Source: an uncultured Oscillospiraceae bacterium
Lineage (GTDB): Bacteria > Bacillota > Clostridia > Oscillospirales > Oscillospiraceae
Length of the DNA: 24,930 nt
Assembly: GCA_934659445.1 (NCBI GenBank)
Contig: CAKUHV010000011.1
Location: 1 to 24,930 of the forward strand
Direction of reading: 5' to 3'
A program made the translations under genes and the position numbers. Below are positions 6,402-13,519 of the stretch, one piece after another (position 1 is the stretch's first letter; the number at the start of each line of letters is the position of its first letter). Under the pieces are notes generated by a model. It ran no database searches. It was given only the letters and a program-made list of their open reading frames with translations, and had not been told where the DNA came from.

Positions 6402-8177
6402 ATGCCCCTGGACGCACTGTGCCTGTCCGGAGTGCTCCACGAGCTGCGCGGCGCCCTGACCGACGCCCGCATCGACAAGATCTACCAGCCCGGCCGGGAT
6501 GAGGTGGTGCTGGGCCTGCGCTCCCCCCAGACAGGGAACGTAAAGCTGCTGCTGTCCGCCAGCCAGAGCCACCCCCGTGCCCAGCTGACCGCTCTGCCCC
6601 GGGAAAACCCCGATGCGCCCCCCATGTTCTGTATGCTGCTGCGCAAGCACCTGACCGGCGGGCGGCTGCTGGCCATTACTCAGCCCCCTATGGAGCGCAT
6701 GGTGGAACTGAAATTTGAGGCCGCCAACGAGCTGGGCGACCGGGTGGAGCGCCGTCTGGTGCTGGAGGCCATCAGCCGCCGGGCCAATCTTCTGCTGCTG
6801 GACGGCGAGGGGCGGATCATCGACTGTATCCGCCGGGTGGACTCCGGCCTGGACAGCGGAACCGGGCAGAGCCGCATTCTCCAGCCGGGAATGTTCTACC
6901 GCCTGCCCCCCGCTGTGGAGAAGGCGGACCCCGCCGCCCTGTCACCGGATGAGCTGGAGGCCCTGTTCTCCGCCGCGCCGCCGGACAGCCGGGGCAGCGG
7001 GTGGCTGCTGGACACCTTCGGCGGCCTGTCCCCCCTGATCTGCCGGGAGCTGTGCTTCCGCGCCTGGGGCGACGACAGTCTGACCTTTGGCGAAGCGGGG
7101 GAAAACAGCCGCCCGGCCCTGCTGAAGCAGTTGGAGCGGTTGCTCGATTCTGTAAAGGAAAACCATTTTACGCCTGTAATGTTAACAAGAGAAGACCGCC
7201 CCTTCGACTTCTCCTTTACCCCCATCGGGCAGTATGGCAGCGATGTAAAGTTCGTTTCCTTTCCAGCGTTCTCTCCCCTGCTGGATCAGTTCTATGAGCA
7301 GAAGGAGCAGCAGGAGCGTGTCAAACAGAAGGGGCAGGACCTGATCCGGGCCGTGACCAACGCCCGGGACCGCACCGCCCGCAAGATCGCCCACCAGGAG
7401 CAGGAGCTGGCCGCCACCCGGGACCGGGAGCGGCTGCGCCAGATCGGGGACATCCTCACCTCCAACCTGCACTGCATGGAGCGGGGCATGGACTGTCTCC
7501 GCACCGTGGACTTCTACGACCCGGAGCAGCGAGAGGTGGACATCCGTCTGGATCCCCTCCTCACCCCCCAGCAGAACTCGGCCAAGTACTATAAGGAGTA
7601 CAACAAGGCCAAGACGGCGGAGAAGATGCTGACCATCCAGCTGACCAAAGGCCGGACGGAGCTGGAGTATCTCAACAGTGTACTGGAGAACATCTCCCTG
7701 TCCGAGGGGGAGCGCGACCTGCGGGAGATCCGCCAGGAGCTGGCCGGCTGCGGCTACCTCCGGGGCGCCAAGGCCAAGGGGCAGGAGAAGCGGGCCAACT
7801 CCAAGCCCATGGAGTTCCGCTCCTCCGCCGGGCTGCGCATCTCCGTGGGCAAAAACAACACCCAGAATGACCTGCTCACCTGCAAGCAGGCCTTCAAGAG
7901 CGACATCTGGTTCCACACCCAGAAGATCCACGGCTCCCACGTCATCCTGTGGACGGAGGGGAAGGCCCCCGACGCCCAGAGCCTGAACGAGGCCGCCTGT
8001 CTAGCCGCCTGGTTCTCTCAGGGGCGGGAGGGCGGCAAGGTCCCCGTGGACTACACGCCGGTGAAATTTGTAAAGAAGCCCGCCGGGGCCCGCCCCGGCA
8101 TGGTGGTCTACACCACCTATGAGACCGCCTGGGTCACGCCGGACGGGGAGCTGGCCAAGCGGCTGCGGGTCAAGTGA
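6402..8177 (+). CDS. rqcH: RqcH, ribosome-associated quality-control factor (NFACT family)
   Basis: This 591-residue protein has the full NFACT layout: NFACT-N (about residues 5-190), a helix-hairpin-helix region, a long coiled coil (about 295-430) and C-terminal NFACT-R with DIWFHTQKIHGSHVIL near residue 500. RqcH binds obstructed 50S subunits carrying peptidyl-tRNA and recruits tRNA-Ala to add C-terminal alanine tails that mark stalled peptides for degradation. Older annotations call it fibronectin-binding protein A. In B. subtilis RqcH an Asp97-Arg98 pair is needed for tailing; here the matching position reads Glu98-Arg99 (PPMERMVEL), a conservative change. It is translationally linked to mrnC. 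No terminator is visible between it and the HIT gene, which has its own promoter. Confidence 0.93.
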   Translation: MPLDALCLSGVLHELRGALTDARIDKIYQPGRDEVVLGLRSPQTGNVKLLLSASQSHPRAQLTALPRENPDAPPMFCMLLRKHLTGGRLLAITQPPMERMVELKFEAANELGDRVERRLVLEAISRRANLLLLDGEGRIIDCIRRVDSGLDSGTGQSRILQPGMFYRLPPAVEKADPAALSPDELEALFSAAPPDSRGSGWLLDTFGGLSPLICRELCFRAWGDDSLTFGEAGENSRPALLKQLERLLDSVKENHFTPVMLTREDRPFDFSFTPIGQYGSDVKFVSFPAFSPLLDQFYEQKEQQERVKQKGQDLIRAVTNARDRTARKIAHQEQELAATRDRERLRQIGDILTSNLHCMERGMDCLRTVDFYDPEQREVDIRLDPLLTPQQNSAKYYKEYNKAKTAEKMLTIQLTKGRTELEYLNSVLENISLSEGERDLREIRQELAGCGYLRGAKAKGQEKRANSKPMEFRSSAGLRISVGKNNTQNDLLTCKQAFKSDIWFHTQKIHGSHVILWTEGKAPDAQSLNEAACLAAWFSQGREGGKVPVDYTPVKFVKKPAGARPGMVVYTTYETAWVTPDGELAKRLRVK

Positions 8178-8181
8178 CCTC

Positions 8182-8210
8182 TTTTCTTCTTTCCGCCCCT
8201 GTGCTATACT
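8182..8210 (+). promoter_or_regulatory. Extended -10 promoter for HIT gene
   Basis: TATACT (8205-8210) preceded by TGC, with a weak -35 TTTTCT (8182-8187) at 17-nt spacing. It lies 38 nt before the HIT start. Confidence 0.6.
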
Positions 8211-8248
8211 GGGTAATGTAAAACGTTCTCTCAGAAAGGAGGATTTTC

Positions 8249-8587
8249 ATGTCTGATTGTCTGTTCTGCAAGATCGCCGAAGGGGAGATCCCCTCCAATA
8301 AGGTGTACGAGGACGCGGTGTGCCTTGCCTTCCGGGACATCGACCCCCAGGCGCCCACCCACTTTCTGGTCATCCCCAAGGCACACATCGCCTCCTGCGC
8401 CCAGGTGAACGAGGACAACGCCGCCCTTGTGGGGCATATGTTCACCGTTATCGCCAAGGTGGCCCGCGAGCTGGGGCTGGACAGCTACCGCGTGGTGTCC
8501 AACTGCGGCCAGCAGGCCGGTCAGAGCGTCCCCCACCTGCACTTCCATGTGCTGGGCGGCCGGGACATGACCTGGCCCCCGGGCTGA
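8249..8587 (+). CDS. HIT-family nucleotide hydrolase (Hint-like)
   Basis: This 112-residue protein is a complete HINT-branch histidine-triad protein. Such enzymes hydrolyse purine nucleoside phosphoramidates or adenylylated substrates in the cytoplasm, through a covalent nucleotidyl-His intermediate. The triad is HLHFHV (His96, His98, His100), with His98 the expected nucleophile. Cys4, Cys7, His46 and His96 form the zinc site seen in many bacterial members. It starts after a strong AAGGAGGA site. The stop at 8587 is followed within a few bases by a strong terminator. The physiological substrate cannot be read from sequence. Confidence 0.93.
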   Translation: MSDCLFCKIAEGEIPSNKVYEDAVCLAFRDIDPQAPTHFLVIPKAHIASCAQVNEDNAALVGHMFTVIAKVARELGLDSYRVVSNCGQQAGQSVPHLHFHVLGGRDMTWPPG

Positions 8588-8592
8588 AACAG

Positions 8593-8627
8593 ACAGGGAT
8601 CCCCCGGCTCTGCCGGGGGATCCCTGT
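8593..8627. terminator. Bidirectional terminator between HIT gene and DUF6514-like gene
   Basis: A perfect 16-bp stem, ACAGGGATCCCCCGGC (8593-8608) with its complement at 8612-8627, around a TCT loop. The last stem base is also the last base of the minus-strand stop codon (8627-8629), so one hairpin serves both convergent genes. Confidence 0.85.
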
Positions 8628-8899
8628 TACTTCCAACAATCTTCGATCACGTCGTGCAGGCCCACCGGACCAACGCCGTTGCGCACCAGCAGAGACATCA
8701 GCGCCCGGGCCCGCCGGAAGCTCAGGGTCAGAGCTGGCACGCTGCTGCGCTCGCCGCCCTCCTCCGCAACGCTGATCCCGTAAAACTCATACCGTTCGCT
8801 GTCTGTCCTATACTGTTCCACCGTGAGCATATAGCGAAAGGAGCGCTGACGCCCCTCCTGATCCCGCAGCGTACACGCCGCAGTCTGACAGATCCGCAT
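8627..8899 (-). CDS. Small conserved protein, DUF6514-like
   Basis: A 90-residue soluble protein beginning MRICQTAACTLRD, with an aromatic-rich YRTDSERYEFYGISV segment and a helical C-terminus. The layout (short N-terminal strand, YGI[SA]V core, late helix) resembles the DUF6514 family of Clostridia, whose function is unknown. The start at 8899 is preferred because AAGGGGG lies just upstream and a TATAAT box sits about 80 nt further back. The open frame continues to 9040 but would then run through the promoter and encode basic, low-complexity residues. It converges on the HIT gene and shares its terminator. Family assignment is from memory of the motif and tentative. Confidence 0.7.
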   Translation of the reverse strand: MRICQTAACTLRDQEGRQRSFRYMLTVEQYRTDSERYEFYGISVAEEGGERSSVPALTLSFRRARALMSLLVRNGVGPVGLHDVIEDCWK

Positions 8900-8975
8900 C
8901 TTATGGCCCCCTTCTGCTGGTCTCCGCCCCCGGCAATGCATCCGGAGACGGGACCGTAAGCTTCTTCTGTCCCCC

Positions 8976-9004
8976 ATTATACGAAAACCCGGCCCAATAT
9001 GGAA
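8976..9004 (-). promoter_or_regulatory. Promoter for DUF6514-like gene
   Basis: Consensus TATAAT (8981-8976) with a weak TTCCAT -35 (9004-8999) at 17-nt spacing on the minus strand. It supports the short form of the gene. Confidence 0.55.
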
Positions 9005-9075
9005 GAAAAAAATATCGCAAATTCCCCCATAATTCGACACGGGGAAAAGCCCGCGTCAAACTTCCGCGAACCGCC

Positions 9076-9104
9076 TTGACAGCAGGGCCGTTTTGTGGTA
9101 GTAT
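9076..9104 (+). promoter_or_regulatory. Strong promoter for tRNA-Gly
   Basis: Consensus TTGACA (9076-9081), 17-nt spacer, TAGTAT (9099-9104), with TGG extending the -10. It ends 12 bp before the tRNA. Confidence 0.85.
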
Positions 9105-9116
9105 TCTATGGCACTT

Positions 9117-9190
9117 GCAGGTGTAGTTCAATGGTAGAATGTCAGCTTCCCAAGCTGAACACGCGGGTTCGATTCCCGTCACCTGCTCCA
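9117..9190 (+). tRNA. tRNA-Gly (anticodon CCC)
   Basis: A complete cloverleaf can be drawn. Acceptor GCAGGTG (9117-9123) pairs with CACCTGC (9180-9186). The anticodon stem TCAGC/GCTGA holds the loop TTCCCAA with CCC at 9149-9151, which reads GGG glycine codons. The T-arm is CGGGT-TCGATTC-CCG-like, the discriminator is U and CCA is encoded (9188-9190). It is a single gene with its own promoter and terminator. Confidence 0.95.
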
Positions 9191-9192
9191 AA

Positions 9193-9229
9193 AAAGAGAG
9201 ACACGATTTTTATCGTGTCTTTCTTTTTT
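9193..9229 (+). terminator. Terminator of tRNA-Gly
   Basis: A GACACGAT/ATCGTGTC stem with a TTT loop is flanked by an A-rich 5' arm and followed by TTTCTTTTTT. Confidence 0.9.
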
Positions 9230-9288
9230 GGGCTTCGGCCCGGCGGCCGGCGCCAGTCTATCCCCGTCCGGGCAGAGCCCCCCCGATG

Positions 9289-9317
9289 TTTACTTTCCCC
9301 CGCTTCTGGGCTATAGC
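9289..9317 (+). promoter_or_regulatory. Possible promoter of the broken SLH gene
   Basis: TTTACT (9289-9294), 17-nt spacer, TATAGC (9312-9317). This would leave a leader of about 125 nt containing the 9369-9400 hairpin. The match is moderate. Confidence 0.35.
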
Positions 9318-9368
9318 AAAAAAACAAATCCCAATTTCATTTCGTGTTCCTTTGCAGAAGAAATATCA

Positions 9369-9406
9369 GTGTTCCCCGCCCCTGCGAGGGCGGGGAACAC
9401 AAAAAA
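9369..9406 (+). repeat. Palindrome plus A-tract repeat, copy A
   Basis: GTGTTCCCCGCCC (9369-9381) pairs with GGGCGGGGAACAC (9388-9400) around CTGCGA, followed by AAAAAA. The A-tract lies downstream on the plus strand, so it is not a normal intrinsic terminator in either direction. A very similar unit lies at 10763-10800, on the other side of the broken SLH gene. Confidence 0.8.
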
Positions 9407-9446
9407 GAATCGGGAGAAAAACAAAACAGAATACGGATGTAGCCAC

Positions 9447-10683
9447 ATGAAAAAGACGATTTCTCTGCTTCTTGCGTTTGCCCTTTCCCTTGCTCTCGCC
9501 GTCCCTGACCTTGCCTATGACGAGGCGGCGGAGACGCAGAGGGCCAATGAGCTTTACACGGCGGGCCTGTTCAACGGCTATGGGAATGACGCGAACGGCA
9601 ACCCTGTTTTTGGCCTGAACGACACGGCGACCCGTGCTCAAGGCATCACCATGTTTGTGCGGGTGCTGGGCAAGGGGAACGAGGCACAGCAGAACGCCGC
9701 GGCCTATGACCTGCCCTTTACCGACCTGCCCGATTGGTGCCGCAGCTATGTCGGCTATGCCTACGCCAACAAATATACGAGCGGCACAAGCAGCACGACC
9801 TTCTCCCCGAACGATACGCTGACCGCAAACCAGTTTATGACCTTCTGCCTGCGGAGCCTCGGGTATGTGGAAGGAAAAGACTTCTACTATACAGACCCGA
9901 CAGGGCTTGCGGCGAAGTTAGGTATTATCAAGCAGGGCGAATGGCAAAATAATACCACGCCGTTCAAGCATGGCGACATGGTTTTAATGGCGTATAACAC
10001 CTTGTATGTTGCTCCGTCCATCATGGAAACTCTTCCGGCCGATCATATCGACCAGCCCGAGAAGCCCGGCAACAACAATCCCAACCTGCTTCCTGAGAAG
10101 ATTGAAACCACCGACTTTGACGCTGATGCTAATCTAACGTTGACTGATGCCAACGGCAATTCTTTTGCTGACCTGGAGTATAGCAAAGGGATGATTATTA
10201 CCAGTGAGCGTATTCAGCGTTCCTCTTCCGGTAAGGAAGCGATTGTTGAGTATGTTAACGAAATGGAGGACGTGTTCTTTGACGTCGGTGCCAGTTGGAC
10301 CTCTGATTCCTATGTTAAGTTGGCTGGTAAAAGTACACATATCTCCATTGATGACGCTGGGAGATATAACGTATACATGAAGAAAGTCAACGGCAATACG
10401 GAAGGCACAAACCTGTGACTCAACTTCATTGCCTATGTAACCAACAAGGATGTGGCCAAGGCCGTGTATGGTATTTGCGTTGAGAAAATTACTCTGGGCG
10501 ACTTGAATCCCATGTCTGCCGAGTTGGTTGCCAAGTATGGCGGTACGCTGGTAAGTGATATCGTAGAAAGTGATATTGACGATTTCTATTGGGGGGTACA
10601 GCATCGGCATTTCGTATACGGCAAGTGAGAGGCACGATGTGTCTGTTCGCGACGGTATTCCAACATATCTTATCGTAATCTAA
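9447..10683 (+). pseudogene. Exported SLH-domain surface protein, broken by nonsense codon and frameshift
   Basis: The ATG at 9447 opens a clear signal peptide (MKKTISLLLAFALSLALAVPDLA) followed by three divergent SLH-like repeats (about residues 26-75, 85-135 and 150-195) and a beta-rich domain. The frame stops at TGA 10416-10418 (323 residues), but the same frame continues with sensible sequence (LNFIAYVTNKDVAKAVYGI...) for 69 codons to 10628. Within that tail, removing one G from the GGGGGG run at 10591-10596 restores a more protein-like end (WGYSIGISYTASERHDVSV...) to TAA at 10681-10683, just before a hairpin. Repaired, it would have about 411 residues. The ribosome binding site is weak and the gene is visibly AT-richer than its neighbours, suggesting separate ancestry. 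A truncated product from 9447-10418 could still be made and anchored. Confidence 0.75.
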
Positions 10684-10694
10684 TCTAAGGTTCC

Positions 10695-10716
10695 GGCCAC
10701 GCAAATTTGCGTGGCC
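10695..10716. terminator. Hairpin after the repaired end of the SLH pseudogene
   Basis: A perfect 11-bp palindromic stem, GGCCACGCAAA with its complement, begins 12 nt after the TAA at 10683. Only a weak T-rich tail follows. Its placement supports 10683 as the ancestral gene end. Confidence 0.5.
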
Positions 10717-10762
10717 AAAACCTTCTTGCAGGTAAATCTCCATCAAACTATTTATCTTTTGG

Positions 10763-10800
10763 TGTTCCCCGCCCCCGCAGGGGGCGGGGAACAAAAAAAA
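10763..10800 (+). repeat. Palindrome plus A-tract repeat, copy B
   Basis: TGTTCCCCGCCCCC (10763-10776) pairs with its complement (10780-10793) around GCA, followed by an A8 run broken only by the stem's last bases. It has the same arms and the same A-tract orientation as copy A at 9369-9406. Confidence 0.8.
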
Positions 10801-10841
10801 TAAATCAAGCCATTCACTCCAATGACATTGGCCGCCCCCCC

Positions 10842-10870
10842 TTACCTTTTCCCGCCTTTTGTGGTATACT
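10842..10870 (+). promoter_or_regulatory. Extended -10 promoter for alaX-like gene
   Basis: TATACT (10865-10870) preceded by TGG, with a -35-like TTACCT (10842-10847) at 17-nt spacing. It lies 34 nt before the start codon. Confidence 0.6.
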
Positions 10871-10904
10871 GCTGCCATCGATTTTTACATGGGGAGGCAG
10901 CGCC

Positions 10905-12044
10905 ATGAACAAGCTGTTTGAAAACGACTCCTATCTCACCCGGTTTACCGCCCGGGTGCTCTCCTGCGCCCAGGGTAAAAAGGGCTATGACATCACCCTG
11001 GATCAGACCGCCTTCTTCCCCGAGGGGGGCGGACAGCCCTATGACACCGGCACCCTCGGCGGCGTGCCCGTGCTGGAGGTACACAACCGGGAGAGGCAGA
11101 TCGTCCACACCTGCGCCGGTCCCCTGGAGGTGGGCGCACAGGTGGAGGGGCTCGTGGACTGGGAGCGGCGGCTGGACCACATGCAGCAGCACTCCGGCGA
11201 GCACATCGTCTCCGGTCTGGCCCACGCCAAATACGGCTGCGACAATGTGGGCTTCCACATGGGCAGCGACGTGGTAACCATCGACCTGAATGTGGAACTG
11301 GATCAGCAGCAGCTGGAGGAGCTGGAGCTGGAGGCCAACCGCTACCTGTGGCAAGACAGGCCGGTGCAGCTGCTTTACCCCACCGCCGACGAGCTGGAGC
11401 GGATGGACTACCGCAGCAAGAAGGCCATCCAGGGCCAGGTGCGCATCGTCACCTTCCCCGGGGCGGACACCTGCGCCTGCTGCGGCACCCATGTGCGCTC
11501 CGCCGGACAGGTGGGCCTGATCAAGCTGCTGAGCGTGCAGCGGTTCCGGGACGGCGTGCGCATCGAGCTGGTGTGCGGCGGCCGTGCGCTGCGTTATGTC
11601 AACGCCATGGTGGCCCAGAACCGCCATATCTCCAACCTGTTGTCCACCAAGGCGGCGGAGACCGGCTGCGGGGTGGAGCGTCTGTTGGAGGAGAACCACC
11701 AGCTGAAGGCCCGCCTGACCGCCATGGAGGACGCCCGCTTCCGCGCTCTGGCGGAGCAGTACACCGGGGCCGGGGATGTGCTGCTGTTTGAGGAGGGACT
11801 GACCCCCGACAGCCTGCGGCGGCTGTGCGACGCCGTTTTGAACGTCTGCGGCGGGCGGTGCGCCTGCTTCTCCGGCGATGATGCCGGGGGGTATGCCTAC
11901 GCCGTGGGCCAGCGCGGGGGCGACCTGCGGGCCTTCTCCAAGGACATGAACCAGGCCCTGGGGGGCCGTGGCGGCGGCAAGCCCGATTTTGTTCAGGGGC
12001 GCGTCAGCGCGGGCCGGGAGCAGATCGAAGGATATTTCAATTAA
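10905..12044 (+). CDS. AlaX-type alanyl-tRNA editing protein with DHHA1 domain
   Basis: A 379-residue stand-alone homologue of the AlaRS editing region. Such proteins hydrolyse Ser-tRNA-Ala or Gly-tRNA-Ala in trans, preventing Ala-to-Ser/Gly errors. Domains in order: an AlaRS C-Ala-like beta barrel with GGGQPYDTG (42-50), the editing core with zinc motif HSGEH (His96, His100) and CCGTH (Cys192, His196), a coiled coil near 255-280, and a C-terminal DHHA1 domain ending with GGRGGGKPDFVQG. The DHHA1 domain makes it the long AlaX form. The ATG at 10905 has GGGGAGG upstream and lies just after a promoter. The catalytic aminoacylation domain of AlaRS is absent, so this is not a synthetase. It is monocistronic. 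Confidence 0.92.
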   Translation: MNKLFENDSYLTRFTARVLSCAQGKKGYDITLDQTAFFPEGGGQPYDTGTLGGVPVLEVHNRERQIVHTCAGPLEVGAQVEGLVDWERRLDHMQQHSGEHIVSGLAHAKYGCDNVGFHMGSDVVTIDLNVELDQQQLEELELEANRYLWQDRPVQLLYPTADELERMDYRSKKAIQGQVRIVTFPGADTCACCGTHVRSAGQVGLIKLLSVQRFRDGVRIELVCGGRALRYVNAMVAQNRHISNLLSTKAAETGCGVERLLEENHQLKARLTAMEDARFRALAEQYTGAGDVLLFEEGLTPDSLRRLCDAVLNVCGGRCACFSGDDAGGYAYAVGQRGGDLRAFSKDMNQALGGRGGGKPDFVQGRVSAGREQIEGYFN

Positions 12045-12135
12045 TGGACCCCTTCTCCCCCAAGGCTTTCCCGGCGTTGTAAACCGCCGGTTAGCAGAAA
12101 TCCACCGCCGGATGGTGGCCTGTTCCCGCCCCCTC

Positions 12136-12144
12136 TGGTACACT
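12136..12144 (+). promoter_or_regulatory. Extended -10 element upstream of XRE gene
   Basis: TGG followed by TACACT (12139-12144), 22 nt before the ATG. No good -35 is seen, so this depends on the extended -10. Confidence 0.45.
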
Positions 12145-12166
12145 CCGGGCAAAGGAGGACGATCCC

Positions 12167-13462
12167 ATGACCACAATGACCACCGGCCAGCGCATCGCGG
12201 CCAAACGAAAGGAACAGGGCCTGTCCCAGGAGAATCTGGGGGAACAGCTGGGTGTATCCCGGCAGGCTATCTATAAGTGGGAGAGCGACTCATCGCTGCC
12301 CGACATCGACAAGCTCATCGCCCTCAGCCGCCTGTTCGGCGTGTCCGTGGGCTGGCTGCTGGGCGTGGAGGAGGCCCCGGAAAAGCCGGAGGAGACTCTC
12401 ACCGACCGGCAGGCGGAGCTCATCGAGGACATTTTCCGCAAGTATCAGCAGCCGCAGGAGCGTGAGCCCGTCTCTCCCCCGCCGCCCCGGCGGATGAGCC
12501 GGAAGCAGAAGTATCTGCTGGCCGGGGGCTGCGCCGCGGCGGTGGTGCTGGTATGCTCTCTGGGCGCCTCCCTGAACAGCCGCCTGTCCGCGCTGGACGC
12601 GCAGTACCGTGACCTGTCCTACTCCGTGTCCCACATTTACGACAACGTGAGCGACCGCATCACCACCCTGACGGACAGCATCTCCACCATGCTGGAGAAG
12701 CAGAACAGTCTGCTGGACGACTTCAGCACCGAGGTGACGTCCGCCGATGTCCCCGCTGGCACGGTGACCTTCTCTCTGACCGCCGTACCAAAATCCTATA
12801 CCAGCCAGACCAGTGCGGTGTTCCGCTATACCTCCGAGGGGCAGGATGCCATCGAGGTAGAGGGCGTCAGGGCGGACGGCGGGCGGTTCACCGCGGAGCT
12901 CACCGGCCCGCTGGTGGACGCGGTGACGCTGTCGGTGACCCTGATCGACGGGGACGAACGACAGGTGCAGACCCTGGGGTACTACAGCTCCCTTTACAGT
13001 GACAGTCTACCCGACGTGGAGCTGTGGGGGGACGAGGACATGGCCCAGTTCACAGGGGGCGATCTTTTTACCGTCCCGGAGGGGTCCAATGCCCGCGTTT
13101 ATGTCCACCAGCAGAACTTTACCGAGGGCGGGCCTCTGCCCACGGCCCAGATCCGGGAACTGAAGGCAGGCCTGTTCCTGAACCAGAAGCTGGTCACATG
13201 GCTGGACCCCGCCGATCCAGAAGACCGAATGACCACGAATCTGTATGAATTTTTTATCCCGCCCCTCGCCCTGACTCTGGAAGAGGGAGATATACTGACC
13301 CTTGCGGCAGTGGTCACCGACGAGTATGACCGCACCTGCGTGTGGCCCAGTGGTTTCTCCAGCCAGTACAAGGACGGGCAGATGGTCATCCTGGACGGGG
13401 AATACTCCGCCACGGTCACCGCCGCCAACATATTGGGTCCCGCGACCGGGTTCCAGTTCTGA
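12167..13462 (+). CDS. Membrane-anchored XRE-family regulator with extracytoplasmic domain
   Basis: This 431-residue protein starts with an XRE/Cro helix-turn-helix (about residues 7-66; LSQENLGEQLGVSRQAIYKW is the recognition region). A charged, proline-rich linker (70-112) leads to one membrane helix (about 116-136, YLLAGGCAAAVVLVCSLGAS). A predicted coiled coil (137-186, QYRDLSYSVSHIYDNVSDR...) and about 240 residues of beta-rich, Cys-poor sequence to the C-terminus would lie outside the cell. The layout implies a one-component signal-to-DNA sensor, with the N-terminus inside and the C-terminus outside. I do not recognise the outer domain or its ligand. The start has a strong AAAGGAGG site; a second ATG two codons later is possible. 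No target gene is adjacent on the same strand: glmS converges on it. Confidence 0.85.
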   Translation: MTTMTTGQRIAAKRKEQGLSQENLGEQLGVSRQAIYKWESDSSLPDIDKLIALSRLFGVSVGWLLGVEEAPEKPEETLTDRQAELIEDIFRKYQQPQEREPVSPPPPRRMSRKQKYLLAGGCAAAVVLVCSLGASLNSRLSALDAQYRDLSYSVSHIYDNVSDRITTLTDSISTMLEKQNSLLDDFSTEVTSADVPAGTVTFSLTAVPKSYTSQTSAVFRYTSEGQDAIEVEGVRADGGRFTAELTGPLVDAVTLSVTLIDGDERQVQTLGYYSSLYSDSLPDVELWGDEDMAQFTGGDLFTVPEGSNARVYVHQQNFTEGGPLPTAQIRELKAGLFLNQKLVTWLDPADPEDRMTTNLYEFFIPPLALTLEEGDILTLAAVVTDEYDRTCVWPSGFSSQYKDGQMVILDGEYSATVTAANILGPATGFQF

Positions 13463-13481
13463 GTTGCCGCAGACAGCGCGA

Positions 13482-13512
13482 AAGGCCCGCCCGGCTTTGC
13501 CGGGCGGGCCTT
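13482..13512. terminator. Bidirectional terminator between XRE gene and glmS
   Basis: A 14-bp perfect stem, AAGGCCCGCCCGGC (13482-13495) with 13499-13512, around TTT, between two convergent stops. It is flanked by AAA on the left and TTGATTGCTTT on the right. Confidence 0.85.
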
Positions 13513-13519
13513 GATTGCT

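Noticed and set aside
8999..9079. 26-codon plus-strand ORF (MEEKNIANS...) before tRNA-Gly
   Set aside because: No ribosome binding site; its start lies in the opposite-strand promoter and its end in the tRNA promoter.
9117..9190. tRNA-Gly 3' end as attachment site for an integrated element
   Set aside because: No integrase and no repeated copy of the tRNA 3' end was seen near the far end of the SLH cassette.
10416..10418. TGA read as selenocysteine or as a recoded tryptophan codon
   Set aside because: No SECIS-like hairpin directly downstream was apparent, other genes here use TGA as stop, and a second lesion lies downstream; nonsense mutation is simpler.
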